Positions 10,721-23,539 of a stretch of DNA of 64,000 bases are shown here, one piece after another (the stretch's first letter is position 1; each line of letters opens with the position of its first letter). This DNA is from Diprion similis. Taxonomy: Eukaryota; Arthropoda; Insecta; Hymenoptera; Diprionidae. The stretch lies in contig NC_060115.1 in the NCBI RefSeq assembly GCF_021155765.1, positions 2,480,001-2,544,000 of the forward strand, given 5' to 3'. Under the pieces are notes generated by a model that saw nothing but the letters and a program-made list of their open reading frames with translations, did not search any database and was not told the origin of the DNA. The translations under genes were made by a program, and so were the position numbers.

Positions 10721-13582
10721 ATGGTCAGTACTGCATTTAGCTACCTAATAAACTAGCTTAAGTCTCGTTGGAATCCCGTTCCTCGTTACCCTGCTGATAT
10801 AAAATCCTAAAAATCCGAACCCAATGATGGGCGAAGTCGATCCTCCCACGACTGTCGGTCCGGTGTCCGCATCAAAACGATGGCGAATCGCGTGACACGC
10901 ATTGCACGTGTCTCAATCATCACCGGATTGATATCCGAATTCAGAGACGCTGTTTTCGACGATATGATTGCGTGGTATTAAGCTGCATCGTGGACTCCAT
11001 CAGGCACACCCTGAAACAACTCCGTGTTTCGCCTTTGCTCGTCTATTACGGCGACCTAACCTCTCGTGCTCAGTATGAATCCGGCGGATGATATTCTTTT
11101 TTACCAAAAATATGAATGATCAAACATTTTTTCAGGTGTCACTTAATCCTGTCAGAATATTAAAGCATGAGGCGGAAGAGGAGAAGGCGGAAATAGCTCG
11201 GTTGAGTTCTTTTGTTGGAGCCATCGCTATAGGCGAACTGGTGAAATCCACTCTAGGACCCAAAGGAATGGACAAGATCCTTGTCGCCCATGGACGGTCG
11301 GCTGGACAGGTTCAGGTTACTAATGACGGGGCCACTATTCTCAAGAGTGTCGGTGTTGATAACCCTGCAGCAAAAATACTTGTGGACATGAGCCGAGTGC
11401 AGGATGACGAAGTTGGCGACGGCACAACCTCTGTAACAGTATTAGGTTTGTTATTCTTTTTTTTGTGTATCAAGTTCAATGAATCGTTCTGAAGCTGGCA
11501 TTAATAGTTTACAATCTGTCACTAATTTGATTTGTTTTCCTGTTTTTCTGAAACCTAACAGCGGCCGAGTTGCTGAAGGAAGCAGAAAAGCTGATAGATC
11601 AGAAGATTCATCCACAGACGATAATTGCTGGCTGGCGTAGCGCTACTGCGGTTGCCAGGGAGGCGCTACAAAACACGGCGACAGATAATTCAGCGGATCC
11701 TGAGAGTTTCCGCAAAGATCTTATGAACATTGCGCGAACAACACTTAGTTCAAAGATTCTCTCTCAGCATAAAGAACACTTTAGCAAGCTGGCTGTTGAT
11801 GCCGTTCTACGTCTCAAAGGGTCAGGAAATTTATCTGCTATACAGATAATAAAAAAACGAGGTGCAACTCTTGCTGACTCATTCCTGGACGAAGGTTTCC
11901 TTCTCGATAAGAAACCTGGAGTTCATCAGCCACAACGTATCACCGATGCTCGCATTCTGATTGCCAATACCCCCATGGATACTGATAAAATTAAGGTATG
12001 AATTAAACCAAAGCAATTTTGATTGTCTTAGGCATTCCTTGAAACTTCTGTTCCAGTTTTGTATAAATTGTATATCTTGAATGTAGTAGCTACGCTTTTT
12101 ACACAATTTTTTAGTGAAATAACTCGATACATTGTACTGATATGATTTATTTTGCGTTTATTCGGATTTTTATGAATTTAATGTTTATCTTTCAGGTCTT
12201 TGGCTCAAGGGTGCGTGTCGATTCGATGGCAAAGATTGCAGAGCTAGAGACTGCAGAAAAGGAAAAGATGAAGGTATTAAAATAACGGCAACTTTCTCAT
12301 TTTAACGTATAAGGTTACTTAATTATTATTTGCAAAAGATGTGAGGCTTACGTGCAATCGCCAGAACTAGATGATTCCATACCAACTAATCAACTTACTA
12401 CCTCTAAATTGGTGATTTGTTTCCCAATCAGGATAAAGTTGACAAAATAGTGAAGCATGGCTGCAATGTCTTCATAAACAGGCAGTTGATCTACAACTAT
12501 CCGGAACAATTATTCGCTGACGCTGGTTTGATGGCCATAGAGCATGCAGACTTTGATGGTATCGAAAGACTCGCCCTTGTAACTGGCGGTGATATAGTTA
12601 GCACCTTTGATCACCCCGAGCTAGTCAAACTCGGCAAATGCGATTTAATAGAGCAGGTGTGTTGTCTTTCTAGATCTTGTATACTATAAGTATCTGTGCC
12701 TTGCAACCTATCCAAGTCAGAAAATTTTATCAACAATTTTGACTATCATTTGAATTGCCACAGGTTATGATCGGAGAAGACTCCCTTCTCCGTTTTTCGG
12801 GTGTAGCTCTCGGCGAAGCTTGCACCGTCATCATCAGAGGCGCTACTCAACAAATTTTAGATGAAGCTGAGCGTTCATTGCACGACGCTCTCTGTGTACT
12901 GGCAGCTACGGTACGCGAGTCGCGAATCGTATTTGGAGGAGGTAAGAAATTTCTCTTTTCTTGCCAAAATGCTGGTGTAAGAACAACTCTGTTGCTGCGT
13001 TGAATACTCAAATTATATTAAAAATATTGCGCGAACGAGTGGGAGTGCGCGCTCCACAATTCAGAAAGAGCACACAACAGTTTCTACCTTGTAATCCTAA
13101 GTCTTAAATAAATTCTAACAGGCTGCAGCGAGATGGCTATGGCTTGTGCAGTAATGAAAGCCGCCACTGCTACCCCTGGGAAAGAGGCTGTTGCCATGGA
13201 AGCTTACGCTAGAGCTCTTCAGCAGCTACCTACAGTAATTGCAGACAACGCCGGTTACGACTCAGCTCAGCTAGTTAGCGAGCTCCGAGCCGCGCATAAT
13301 TCAGGAGCCGCAACAATGGGACTTGGTTAGTATTGAAATCTTCAGGACCGAATCCTCAAAATTGATATTCGTAAAATGACTATAACATGTTTCGTATTTC
13401 CTACTACAGATATGGAGGAGGGTAAAATCGGCTGCATGAAAAAACTCGGAATCACAGAGTCGTGGGCTGTGAAGCGACAAGTTGTCCTGAGTGCGTCTGA
13501 AGCCGCTGAAATGATACTCCGAGTTGACAACATTCTTAAAGCAGCACCGCGAAAGCGGGTCCAGGACCGCGGTCACTGCTAA
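10721..13582 (+). CDS. CCT2: T-complex protein 1 subunit beta (CCT2)
   Basis: Exons are 10721-10723 (ATG only), 11136-11445, 11562-11995, 12196-12273, 12432-12656, 12764-12941, 13122-13325 and 13410-13582. They give 534 residues; human CCT2 has 535. Group II chaperonin signatures are present: TLGPKGMDK (about 40-48), VTNDGATI (62-69), [16 protein letters not shown] with the nucleotide-binding GDGTTS (95-100), and [20 protein letters not shown] near the C-terminal equatorial domain. The beta-subunit identity follows from [17 protein letters not shown] and [20 protein letters not shown]. The product is one of eight subunits of the cytosolic TRiC ring that folds actin and tubulin. The start is inferred: exon 2 opens at VSLNPVR and needs an upstream Met, and ATG followed directly by the donor GTCAGT at 10724 supplies it, giving the MVSLNPVR seen in insects. 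Confidence 0.95.
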
Positions 13583-13809
13583 ACGGGGCGTTACTTACCG
13601 CTGCATTCTTTATAACTTCATTAATTGTCCATTAATTTGAACTCCGCTTTTCCGCATCGTGGGTGACTACTAAAACGCGTAACACGCTTATTTAACCGAA
13701 CACAACTACACGCATTTGTAAACCGGCGACGTGAATTGTCACCAATTATTATTATCATTATAGTTTTACTTATTAATGAAACACTTCTATGATCGATATC
13801 GAGCATAAA

Positions 13810-13815
13810 AATAAA
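13810..13815 (+). terminator. CCT2 polyadenylation signal (AATAAA)
   Basis: A canonical hexamer lies 228 bp downstream of the CCT2 stop on the coding strand, and it is the first such hexamer there. Confidence 0.6.
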
Positions 13816-14066
13816 TTCGTTTTCATGTATGTATATGTATCGCGAAATATGTATACGTATGTGTATATCGTTTTGTACCTAATATTTTCTTACTCATTCA
13901 ACAAATCCATATCTTATACAAACTAAGAAAATTACAATTGGAAAAGTTGATTCGAAACCCGAAACTCATAATGCAATATTTGCAAGTAGACACAATTACC
14001 ACGAAAGGCAAAAAATGATTCATAAATTACTTATATACAGTATTTTCTTATACTGAACCGTAGGTT

Positions 14067-14549
14067 TCAAAAAATAATTACATAATCGTTATTCGCACTT
14101 GAACAGTCGTCCTTGCAGTACGTTGGGTCGGATTCATCATTTAGAGTTGATAAGGACTGCAGAAAAATAAAAGTGGAGCGGTTTCTTCGAAAACGAAGAA
14201 TCCCGGGCTCCAAGAGTCGAAGTTCGACAAGTCGTTTGCTGATGGAATCGCCGAGTCGATAGACGTTTAGCGCGCTGCGATCGGAGATGAGGAAACTGTC
14301 GAGAGTGTCGAGCAACAGTAAAGAAGACACGACGGATAACATTGGCAGCGAAGGTGCCAAAGATAGAATCACGGTGGCATATAACTCGTCGCCAGCGTTC
14401 GCGTAGTACGCACGAAGACACGAGCGTGTTTCAAAGCTAGAAAAATAGTGGCGAAAGTTTTGACGGACAGAGATAGGAAACCAGGAGTGAACCGGGAACT
14501 TGTTTGTGTGTGTTTTTTTTGTTATTCTCTTAACTGAAGATATATTCAT
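14067..14549 (-). CDS. Unassigned 160-codon open frame opposite to Ube3a
   Basis: An ATG-initiated minus-strand frame ends at 14067. Its middle is rich in Leu/Ser (a stretch like LSLAPSLPMLSVVSSLLLL could be a membrane segment) and the rest is not low-complexity. I recognise no family. It lies between CCT2 and Ube3a and would be transcribed divergently from Ube3a. It may be a small lineage-specific gene, an upstream antisense transcript or chance. Length alone is only weak evidence at this base composition. Confidence 0.2.
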   Translation of the reverse strand: MNISSVKRITKKTHTNKFPVHSWFPISVRQNFRHYFSSFETRSCLRAYYANAGDELYATVILSLAPSLPMLSVVSSLLLLDTLDSFLISDRSALNVYRLGDSISKRLVELRLLEPGILRFRRNRSTFIFLQSLSTLNDESDPTYCKDDCSSANNDYVIIF

Positions 14550-14899
14550 TTGTCACACAAATGAACTGGCTGATTTTCTTGCGATTGTCGCCTCCTCGCG
14601 GTTGCTGATGCTCTTCGTTAGTAGCTGTTTCGTCTCTGATCTCGACGTAAATTTCAGTGCAGTCAATATTTAACCGAGACACGGAGTGTCGGCGACTCGT
14701 GGCTTAGGTAAATATACGAGTAACTTGTGTAATACGGTTCTTGAAGTTTTCATATGTCGTTAATTGTCGTTAAAAGGAAACAACCCCTGGTGCTCCCGTG
14801 TCCGATCCTCCTTCTCTACTACGTCGTCGTCGTCGTCGTCGTTTGTACGGGCGAAAAGTTCACCACCGAGGGAGCAAAAATTTTCGCTATTCCTATTCT

Positions 14900-17800
14900 A
14901 TGAGCGCGAAGGGCCAAGAGGACCCTGGAGAAGATCTGACTTCCAGGTAAAACACCCGCCTCGGCGTTATTTTCTTTCACCTATAGTTTAAAACCTGATT
15001 GTTCACTGAAATCAGAGTCCACTGATCCTGGTCACACGGTAAATCGCCTCGATTTTTTAGTTTTTCCGTAAATTTCTATTTCCCAATAAAATTCTAGCTC
15101 ACGACCGAGGTCTGTTGTGTTAAAAACACGGAATCCCTTCAGGGGCTAAAGTCGAGGGGAAGATCCAACGTATAAGTCGTCGTTGTTGACATGTCAGCGT
15201 GACAATGTATTTTGCGTTTTTGAGGTTATATTTAGCGTTCGCCTCTTCCTCTCGCGCCCCTGTTCTCCTCTGTCTGCACGTTCTCATGGCAATGACTAAT
15301 GAATTATCCGTTCTTTGTTTACCTTTTCGAAGGTTCGTTAGTCTCATCAAACCTACATTGCTTTTTTAAAATCTGAGAATAGATAGAGGAATTTGGTATG
15401 CCAACTGACCATCTGAGATTCAGTTTTTCAATCGACAAGCATCACCACTTCTACTCTTAATTGTGTTTTCATTTCAGGGTAGGAGCTGAGAGCCCTGGCA
15501 ACGACATGAAGCGTGCCGCGGCAAAGAAACTCATTGAGCGCTACTTCTATCAGTTGACAGATGGCTGCGGAAATCCACAATGTGATAATCAGCATTGCGC
15601 ATCCAGTGGAAAGGTGACAATAATTCTTCTCAGTGTAACCAGTGAAAAAATGCTCTCAGTCTAGCAACAGAAACTTACACATCCCAATTTTTTCAGGTGA
15701 CTAATTTGACCCCAAATCAAGCAGCTGCGCAGGCAATTCAGTTGTTTTCTCAGGAGGCACGACTATGCGATGGAACACAACCCAACAAAGTAGCGAGAAC
15801 TACGATAGAGCCAGGCCCGGCGTCGCTGGCGAAAAGTTTGCCAGTGAAAAGTGTAAACCCGACTTGCTCTGACGAAGGTATTGCATCAAAATTGGAAAAT
15901 ACGAACCGAGACCTTGAAGCTGTAGCATCGAACTGCCCAAACATTTCTACCGGTTCTGTTCATGGAGAAACAGATAATTCCAAGTCCAAGGACATGCCGT
16001 GTTCATGTTTTGATGGTGCCGTTGAAAGTCCTAATACCGTTTCCTTAAATAAATCAGAAAACAATTTAAATCTTGACAAAATTTCCGATCTCGGGGGGTC
16101 CAAGAGTTGCTCAAAAATCGATAGAACAAATACGCCAGTTACAGAAAGAAACAACCTTCGGGTCAGACAATGTCGTTCACATTCTAATTCTAGCAGCACG
16201 TCTAGTTTGCATAACATCCATGATACACGTTGTGCGCCAATTCGGCGACGAAAATACGCGAAAAGCGAAAGTTTGTATCCTGGTAGGATAACACGGTCTA
16301 AAATGAGGGGGGTAAAACCAACACTAAAAGACGTGGTACCAAGGAAGTCACTTGGGACCAAAAGAATTGGAGTTTCTCGACGGTCAGATAAGCGCCAGGT
16401 GCAACGGCTCGTTAGGAAATTAGTTGTGTTGACGTTGTACCTTAGGTATTTGGAAGCGAAGAGATCGTCTCGATGCATGAAAAGCAACGAATTTTAACAA
16501 TTTATACACTATTTATTTCCGAAGAGAGATAAATCCTTATTATACCGTCACATTATGTATTTTGTTTTGTAATAAATGCTTTATCGAAGCTTGTTTGTGA
16601 CTTTATGCTTTGTTTATTACTAGTCAAAGACAAAACAAAGCTACGAATAATTAGTAAGTTTTTTGCAAAGAAGAATACGGCCAGTGCTTTTCACGGTTAT
16701 TGAACTAATAAAACATAAGAGAATTTTAGATTAAATTAAGTGAGAACTATCGACGAGATGATCTCTGAGTAAATACATACACATTTGTACATATTTTTTT
16801 ACTTTATTTCTCTAATTTGAATAGGGAAACCAGTGCCATACTTGACTGAACCAAAGTTGTTGGATATAATACAGCAGTGCAAATCTGAAGAATCCTACTC
16901 TCTCCTCATTCGCACCTTGGGCGAAGTTTTCTCCTCTGCAGAAGCGTTGAGTCGTAGTTTTCAAAAAAGTGCAGAGAACGATTCTCCCCTTGCCGCCCTC
17001 CTTGACCGAGCTCCAGTTGACCTTCTTGGACCACCGCGAGACCTCAGTAAAGAAGCAGTACGATCTCTGCAAGGAGAAGACAAGGAAGAGGACAGTAGCG
17101 ACCCTTCACCTACTGTACCCCACCCTGACGACACCAGCGTAGATTTGCCTGCAGTTAGAAGAGCCTTTACAGCACTTTGGTCATTGCCAGGTACAAACAC
17201 TCACGGATTATTGATTTGCTTATTCGTGTTTGACGTAAGTCAGGATCGGGAATAAGAAGCTGATCACTTCATTTTGATTTTTCTCGCAGGGGAGGCATTC
17301 GAATCTGCACTTGTCCATGCTCTGGTTACTTTGGCGGACAACATAGAACTGGACTTGAGGGTATTCGGTATAGTGCCTTCAGACAGCACGGACAGTTTAC
17401 TGAACGTGTTTCTCATAGTATTTGAGATTCCAGTTTTGGGTAGCAGTGAATATCTTGAGCTGGCATTGCATATGTTGTGCAAGGCTGCGAGCTGTCTACC
17501 TTTAACAGCACAGGCAAAGCTGGCACGCGTATGGGCACGGCATTCGAAACCTCGTCTTCAGGCGCTGCTGCAAGCACTGCAGCAACTCATCACCGTCAAG
17601 GTACAATGAGTTTTTGTTGATATGCAGTGATTAGTAACCAGTGATATAGTTGAAAGCTGATTCATTGTTATTTTTCGATTTTGCACCAAGGTAATTGGAG
17701 GGTCATTCACTCGAGACTATTGCGTTCAAGACGCTGATACTATTACTGCCCCGACTAAGGTCATGAAAATACTGTACTATGCGAGTATGCTCGCTGGCGA

Positions 17801-19907
17801 ACTCGATGGACCAGAACTAAGAAGAGATGAAGAAGGTGACGCTGGGGAGCTAGAAAAAACTGGTGCTCAGAGAACTTCGACACAGGCTTTGCAAGTAAGT
17901 TCTGTATTGATTTCTGATGTTTCATTTGTTACGTTTTCTTTTATCACCTTGAATGATTGATCTTATTGCCGTGCTTGTCTTCAAATTAATTAATTCATTC
18001 TTTTGCGAGAAGGATCCACTGGCTGTGGAATTAAAAATCTGCTCATTGGATGCGCGAAAGCCATTTGTTCCCTTCAACGACTTTTACAACGAGCCATTGA
18101 GCGATGCGATAGAAATGGACAAAGACTTTGCTTACTACAAGAGTGAGCAGCCAAAAAAGTTCAGCTTTATGAACTATGCATTCATTCTCACACCGGCAAC
18201 GAAAACACTCGGACTCTATTATGATAACCGAATACGAATGTATAGTGAGAGACGAATGAGTTTTCTGCAGACTGTTGTCGGCCAGCCAACGAATCCCTAC
18301 CTCCGATTAAAGGTATGCATAATGGCTTTCATAAACTGGTTTCAGGGATCAATGGTTTTCAAAGTCTTCGCATAAATGACGGAAAATTTTCCGACCGGCT
18401 AACAAAATTTAAATACTTTTTTTCTTTTAACAGGTGCGTAGAGATCATCTGATAGATGACGCACTCGTTGAATTAGAAATGGTAGCTATGGAAAATCCGA
18501 CAGATTTGAAGAAACAACTCGTTGTGGAATTTGAGGGAGAGCAAGGTGTTGACGAGGGTGGTGTATCGAAGGAATTTTTCCAGCTAGTGGTTGAGGAGAT
18601 ATTTAATCCTGATTACGGAATGTTTACGTTACAAGTAAGATATGCGTTCTGCTTTGTATTTCTAATATTGAGTGAGTGTAATAGCTTGTAGTTGATTTTT
18701 AATCTCGTATACAATCGTAAACAGGACGACACGCAAACAACGTGGTTTAATCCAACGTCGTTCGAAAGCGATGCGCAGTTTACATTGATTGGAGTCGTAT
18801 TAGGCTTGGCGATCTATAACAACGTGATCCTCGACGTACGTTTTCCGATGGTTGTCTACCGGAAGTTGTTGGGAAGAAAAGGAGCCTTCGCGGATTTGGA
18901 AGACTGGAGTCCAACGCTTTACAGAAGCTTGAAAGAGCTGCTTGATTACACCGGAGAAGACATGGCTGACACATTTATGCAAACCTTCAGGGTCGGTTAC
19001 AAGTGAGTCAAAAACAGAGAATGAGAGAGAGAAAGAGAGCGAGAAAGAAAGATAAGAGGCGAGATAAAACGAGCAATCAAAAGTAAACCATATAAGTTTC
19101 GCGAAACAATATTAATAATATTTTCATTTTCTACTATTCAGAGATGTTTTTGGGTATGAACTTTTCCACGAGCTTCGCGAGGATGGGGATCAAATTTACG
19201 TAACGCAATCAAACAAGCGAGAGTTCGTCGATCTCTATGCAGACTTCCTCCTAAATCGATCTGTTGAAAGACAATTCAAGGCTTTCAGACGCGGCTTTCA
19301 AATGGTTACCGACGAGAGCCCGTTAGTCCTGCTTTTCCGGCCGGAGGAAGTCGAGCAGGTTTGATACCAGCCCTTACTTTGTATATTGAACCTAGTAAAT
19401 AGGGTTGTGAGGAAGAAGGTAATGATGAAATGCCATTAATTTTGACGATGCAGCTAGTCTGCGGCAGTAAGAACTTCGACTTTGCCGAATTGGAGGCAGC
19501 TACGGAGTACGAAGGTGGTTACACCGTCGACAGCGAAGCTGTCAGGAACTTTTGGAGGGTAGCTCACGCTCTTCCGCCCGAAAGCCAACGCAGGCTGCTG
19601 CAATTTACTACTGGAAGCGATAGAGTACCCGTCGGTGGTCTTTCGAGATTGAAAATGGTGATTGCGCGGCATGGCCCGGATTCGGATAGGTGCGTAAATC
19701 TTGCTGATTATTTACCCATAAGCATACTTTAAGTGCATTACTGTTCAACGAAGATGTGAAACAACATTTCGCGGTTTTTATTGCAGATTACCAATAGCCC
19801 ACACTTGCTTCAACGTTCTTCTCTTACCTGATTATGGCACGATAGAGAAGCTTCAAGATCGTTTATTGAAAGCAATAAATTATTCAAAGGGATTTGGGAT
19901 GCTGTGA
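14900..19907 (+). CDS. Ube3a: Ubiquitin-protein ligase E3A (AZUL + HECT)
   Basis: Exons are 14900-14946, 15478-15613, 15697-16282, 16825-17190, 17290-17600, 17691-17894, 18013-18312, 18434-18634, 18725-19002, 19142-19358, 19454-19689 and 19787-19907, giving 1000 residues. The AZUL zinc domain starts at Met26 ([17 protein letters not shown]) and keeps its four Cys (GCGNPQC, QHC, RLCDG). A Ser/Asn-rich disordered stretch follows, then the E6AP region ([14 protein letters not shown]) and the HECT domain ([36 protein letters not shown]). The catalytic Cys is residue 968 in [10 protein letters not shown], 32 residues from the end as in human UBE3A. The protein moves ubiquitin from an E2 through this Cys to substrates. 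Start is Met1 (exon joins in frame) or Met26. The donor at 16283 (GTAGGA) was chosen because it is the best GT that keeps phase 1 with exon 4; GTTTGT at 16271 is the alternative. Confidence 0.93.
16283..16576 (+). other. Ube3a: Ube3a intron 3 read-through frame with intronic polyadenylation signal
   Basis: If the 16283 donor is not used, the frame stays open for 71 more codons to a TAA at 16495-16497. This tail is basic (for example [18 protein letters not shown]). AATAAA follows at 16571-16576 with a GT/T-rich stretch right after it, the layout of a working polyadenylation site. The resulting product would have 327 residues: AZUL plus the disordered region, without HECT. Confidence 0.45.
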
Positions 19908-20417
19908 ATAAGATATACGAATAACGGAAGCAATTCAATTTAGCGAGAAAAAGAAATCTCTCCTCACCTGACCAGCTCTCCCTCTTTATTCCTCACCTAT
20001 TTATTCTCAATTCGGAATATTTCAGGAAATGCTTGTTGAGCACTTAGTAGACGCGTAAAAAGAGGAGGTGAAGGATGATCGATATCTGCAGTTCACAAGA
20101 GGATTCGGGGCTCATGATGGACCATCGGGCATAGAGAAAAGAAAGTATTAACAATTGAAGGAAAGATAAGTAGAAAAGCAGCAAAAAGGTAAAGAAATCC
20201 ACGAATTAGTGTAAGTCTGTTGTCTGAAAAGCGCTTAGCATACTTTTCAGAGTTTTTCGTCGGTAGATCTTTTTGGGCTCGTGTAGTGTCTGCCCTTGTG
20301 TACATAATTTGTGTGCTGAATATGCGGAAAGTGTGGACGAAATATACTATGTTCTGTGCGTATTCTGAGCGTGACTTGGATTCAAATTACCATGTTTCAA
20401 ACAAGAAATTGTAGAGA

Positions 20418-20420
<3 letters not shown>

Positions 20421-20449
<29 letters not shown>
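20421..20449. repeat. (TTA)n microsatellite
   Basis: About nine to ten TTA/ATT units occur in a row, in the presumed Ube3a 3' UTR. Confidence 0.8.
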
Positions 20450-20453
<4 letters not shown>

Positions 20454-22613
20454 CAACTGCATACTATTACACATATAAATAATGCATACATACTATACAT
20501 AGGTATATAAAATACGCCCCAAAGACAAGTGAAATGTATGACTGTGATGCGAGTGAGAATGGCGAATATTTAGTAAGTGATAGTAAAATTATACATTTTA
20601 GAAATAAATAATAGTAATTACTGGGTAAATAACAAAATGGAAATATTCAAATTAATGATCAAAGTAAATAGACGGATCAGTGATTTACAGATCAAGTGAA
20701 TCATTTTGAACAAAATCTGTAAACTATACACATTTTATAGTCATGTACGTTATACATATATACATAATTGTGATGCGTTCCAGCCATCCATGTCCACTTT
20801 TGCGAAGTTACATAAAAAATACTTTTATATCTAACAAATTTATAGAGTGAAAAAATCGTTCGTTTTTCATTCGGTAATCCTACAAAATTCACAAAAGTCA
20901 AAATTTCATAACGAGCTGTCAGCTTATTTTCCTACGGAAGAAAATTTACTATGCAAAAACCGGCCGATTGCACTAACGAATTATGGCGAACGAATGAACA
21001 TCTGAATAGAATTTGTGTAAAAAATAGTGTGTCTATTCAGTGGGTTTTTATATCTGCCTAAAGCGTAGAAGCGATGGCTTTTTCGCCCTGTACTTACACG
21101 ACTAATTCTAAATGAAGACTAGATTAAAATAATTACAGAAAAGGACAGTGGTTGGAAATTGAGCTGGAACGCTCCGTATCCGAGAGATCAATGTAAGAAT
21201 ATGAGCTTCACGAAACGGGCATTGCTACGTAGGTCTCAAAGTGGAAAAAAAAAAAAAAATCGCGTACCTATCCGTGTCTTCACACATTTGTTTCTACGCA
21301 TATGAACACACAATCAATTTATATCGTCAAAATTGTCATTACCATCGTCATGAAATGATAATTACCGCGCCTAATGAACTTAAAAAAAAAAAAAAAAAAA
21401 AAAAAAGGAAGAAAGAAACAGAAACAAAAAAAAGTAAGAATTAAGAGATAGGCTAATAATTTGTATAATAAACGTTTGTAATCAGCGACTTTTCTAAAAA
21501 GGCACGCTGCACACTACACCGATGTTAGATATATCATTAGTCGTGTGACAATAAAAGTTGTATGAAATAAGCAATGTATAGTATGTGAATAGGTACTGCG
21601 ACGAATGAATCGCTTTATTTTAAGTGACATACACGTAGGGAAGAAACAGAAAGGAAGAAATTTAAAAGATGGACTATACCTATGTCTTCACGTGTATACA
21701 TACAAGTTGTTTAAAATTACGCGGAGTATCAAATAGCGCCTGACTATCGAGTGAAGACCTTTTTTTACCGTCTGTTATACACGTGACGGATAAAGCACGT
21801 AGAGCGATTTTTTCCTCCAGAGAAATTCCTGAGAAACAGCGCTTATCTCAACCTATCCGAATCTAGACGTCAACATTGTCGTTAAACAACGAATTCGCGA
21901 TGAGCAGAATGTCTTGGATAATTAATAAACGGGGAAAGTCCAAATAAATTATCTTCTTTTTTTTTTTTTTTTGTTATTAACACATAGCGGGGTGACGCAA
22001 TATCATTTCGGTTTTCCCCGATCGCGCGAACGCAGATATGCACTAATTAATCAAACAACATGAAAAATGTTGTTCCCAAATCCGTACTCTACCCGCGTGA
22101 TGCAGCAGTACTAATCGCGCGTGTCTCGATTTTATGAATTGTAACGAAAGTCGAATATATGACTTACGTACATGATTCTATACAAATTTGCGACATGGAT
22201 ACAGCCTCGACAAACTTCACGTGTCCGTGCGACATACCTTTTACAGTTACACACGTCGCGTAGCTTCAGTAAAAATATATCGAGTAGATCAGCTATTTGA
22301 TTTACATTTTGCGTATAAGACACAAACCTGTACGCAACAGTATGTATGGTACATGCATATAGTTTATTCAGCTGAAGACTGCGCGAGTAATTAGTCTGCG
22401 CTCTGTGTACGCTTACACACACACATGCCTAAATACGCGTACTGACAATACGCGGTGTGTTGAAAAAAGTAGGGATAACGCCAGGCGGGTTGTAGGGATC
22501 CCCGTTATAATGTTCATCGTCGCAGCGGTTATAACTCGATTATTATTACAATTTAAAACTCGCCCAGAGAGCTCAACTATGTGTGTAACTCGACTCTATT
22601 ATCTGTAACAGCT

Positions 22614-22637
22614 CCCCCCCCCCCCCCCCCCCCCCCC
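22614..22637. repeat. Poly-C tract (24 bases)
   Basis: This is an uninterrupted run of C in AT-rich DNA. It is one of several long C/G homopolymers in the window. Confidence 0.9.
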
Positions 22638-23539
22638 GCCCTGCGCTCTGTATGCTTCGGTAATATTACAATCAACCGACCACGAGGATTCTCTGCATGT
22701 TGTATAATCATCACTGGTCATAGTAACTTGTCAATTTTCTCACAGTTCATTGATATTCGATACGCGGATCGGTTTTCGGAATTCTTTTCGAAACGGTAGA
22801 ACAGACCGTTAGGACGAGAATTTCACAAGCTTCTGTATAACTCTCTAAAATAGGGTCTGCATATAAAGTGAAAAATAATTAATAGGTATACATTTTTTGT
22901 TCAAATATATTGTACATTTTCACCAGAATCATGGGGATCAATGACGGTTATGTATACGTATATCCGCCGTAGTAACCGTTATTTTTCATTTTGTTTTTTT
23001 ATTTCCTCTTATTTATTTTATTCCTACTTCTATAAAACAGTTTACGAAGAAGCATAAAAAAAAAACAGAAACGATCAAGTTTTACATAAAGCTGTCTAAG
23101 CCTGATGTCTTCTGGAGATTCGGCGGAAAAGAAATGCTCGAAAAATGTGCATCATCGACGAATTCGAAGCGACGGAGAAAAATGTGACAATGAAATAAAA
23201 GTAAAATTCTCGCTTGCGTAACGAGCAGTGATTATTATCCTCATATATTCAAAGCGACGACGAGAAAAAAAGAATCGCGCAACTAAGTATGCGAGTGTGC
23301 CGGGTCTGCTCAGGACGGGCGTATTCAACAGTTTTCTCTCATCCTGTGCATGTAACAGGCAAAAACGAATCCCGGACGAACGTAAGTACAGCTAAAAAAA
23401 ACATTGCAGCAGTCGCAGCACTCCGCACGACTGCTAGCAACGGCATCGTTGTTGATTATTCGCTCGGTTTCGGGCTTCGTGACTCTTCTCTTGACTCTTT
23501 GAGGAAAATGTTGGTTGCCGCTCGCTACTCGGCTTGAAG

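Larger units (their letters stand above)
13583..14899. other. CCT2 3' UTR and Ube3a upstream region
   Basis: AATAAA at 13810-13815 is a good candidate CCT2 polyadenylation signal, 228 bp past the stop. Beyond it lies AT-rich DNA, then GC-richer sequence leading into the Ube3a 5' exon. A GTC-repeat (coding-strand run near 14822-14841) lies in the presumed Ube3a leader. Confidence 0.5.
19908..23279. other. Ube3a 3' UTR and intergenic DNA
   Basis: This stretch is AT-rich and holds no convincing coding frame. It contains a TTA run (about 20421-20449), poly-A of more than 20 at 21381-21404, poly-T at 21957-21972 and a 24-base C run at 22614-22637. AATAAA-like hexamers occur (for example near 21467), but I cannot pick the Ube3a cleavage site. 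Confidence 0.5.

Noticed and set aside
14764-14991. Ser-rich 75-codon frame starting upstream of the Ube3a exon
   Set aside because: The ATG at 14900 in another phase joins exon 2 exactly and leads into the AZUL domain; this frame does not.
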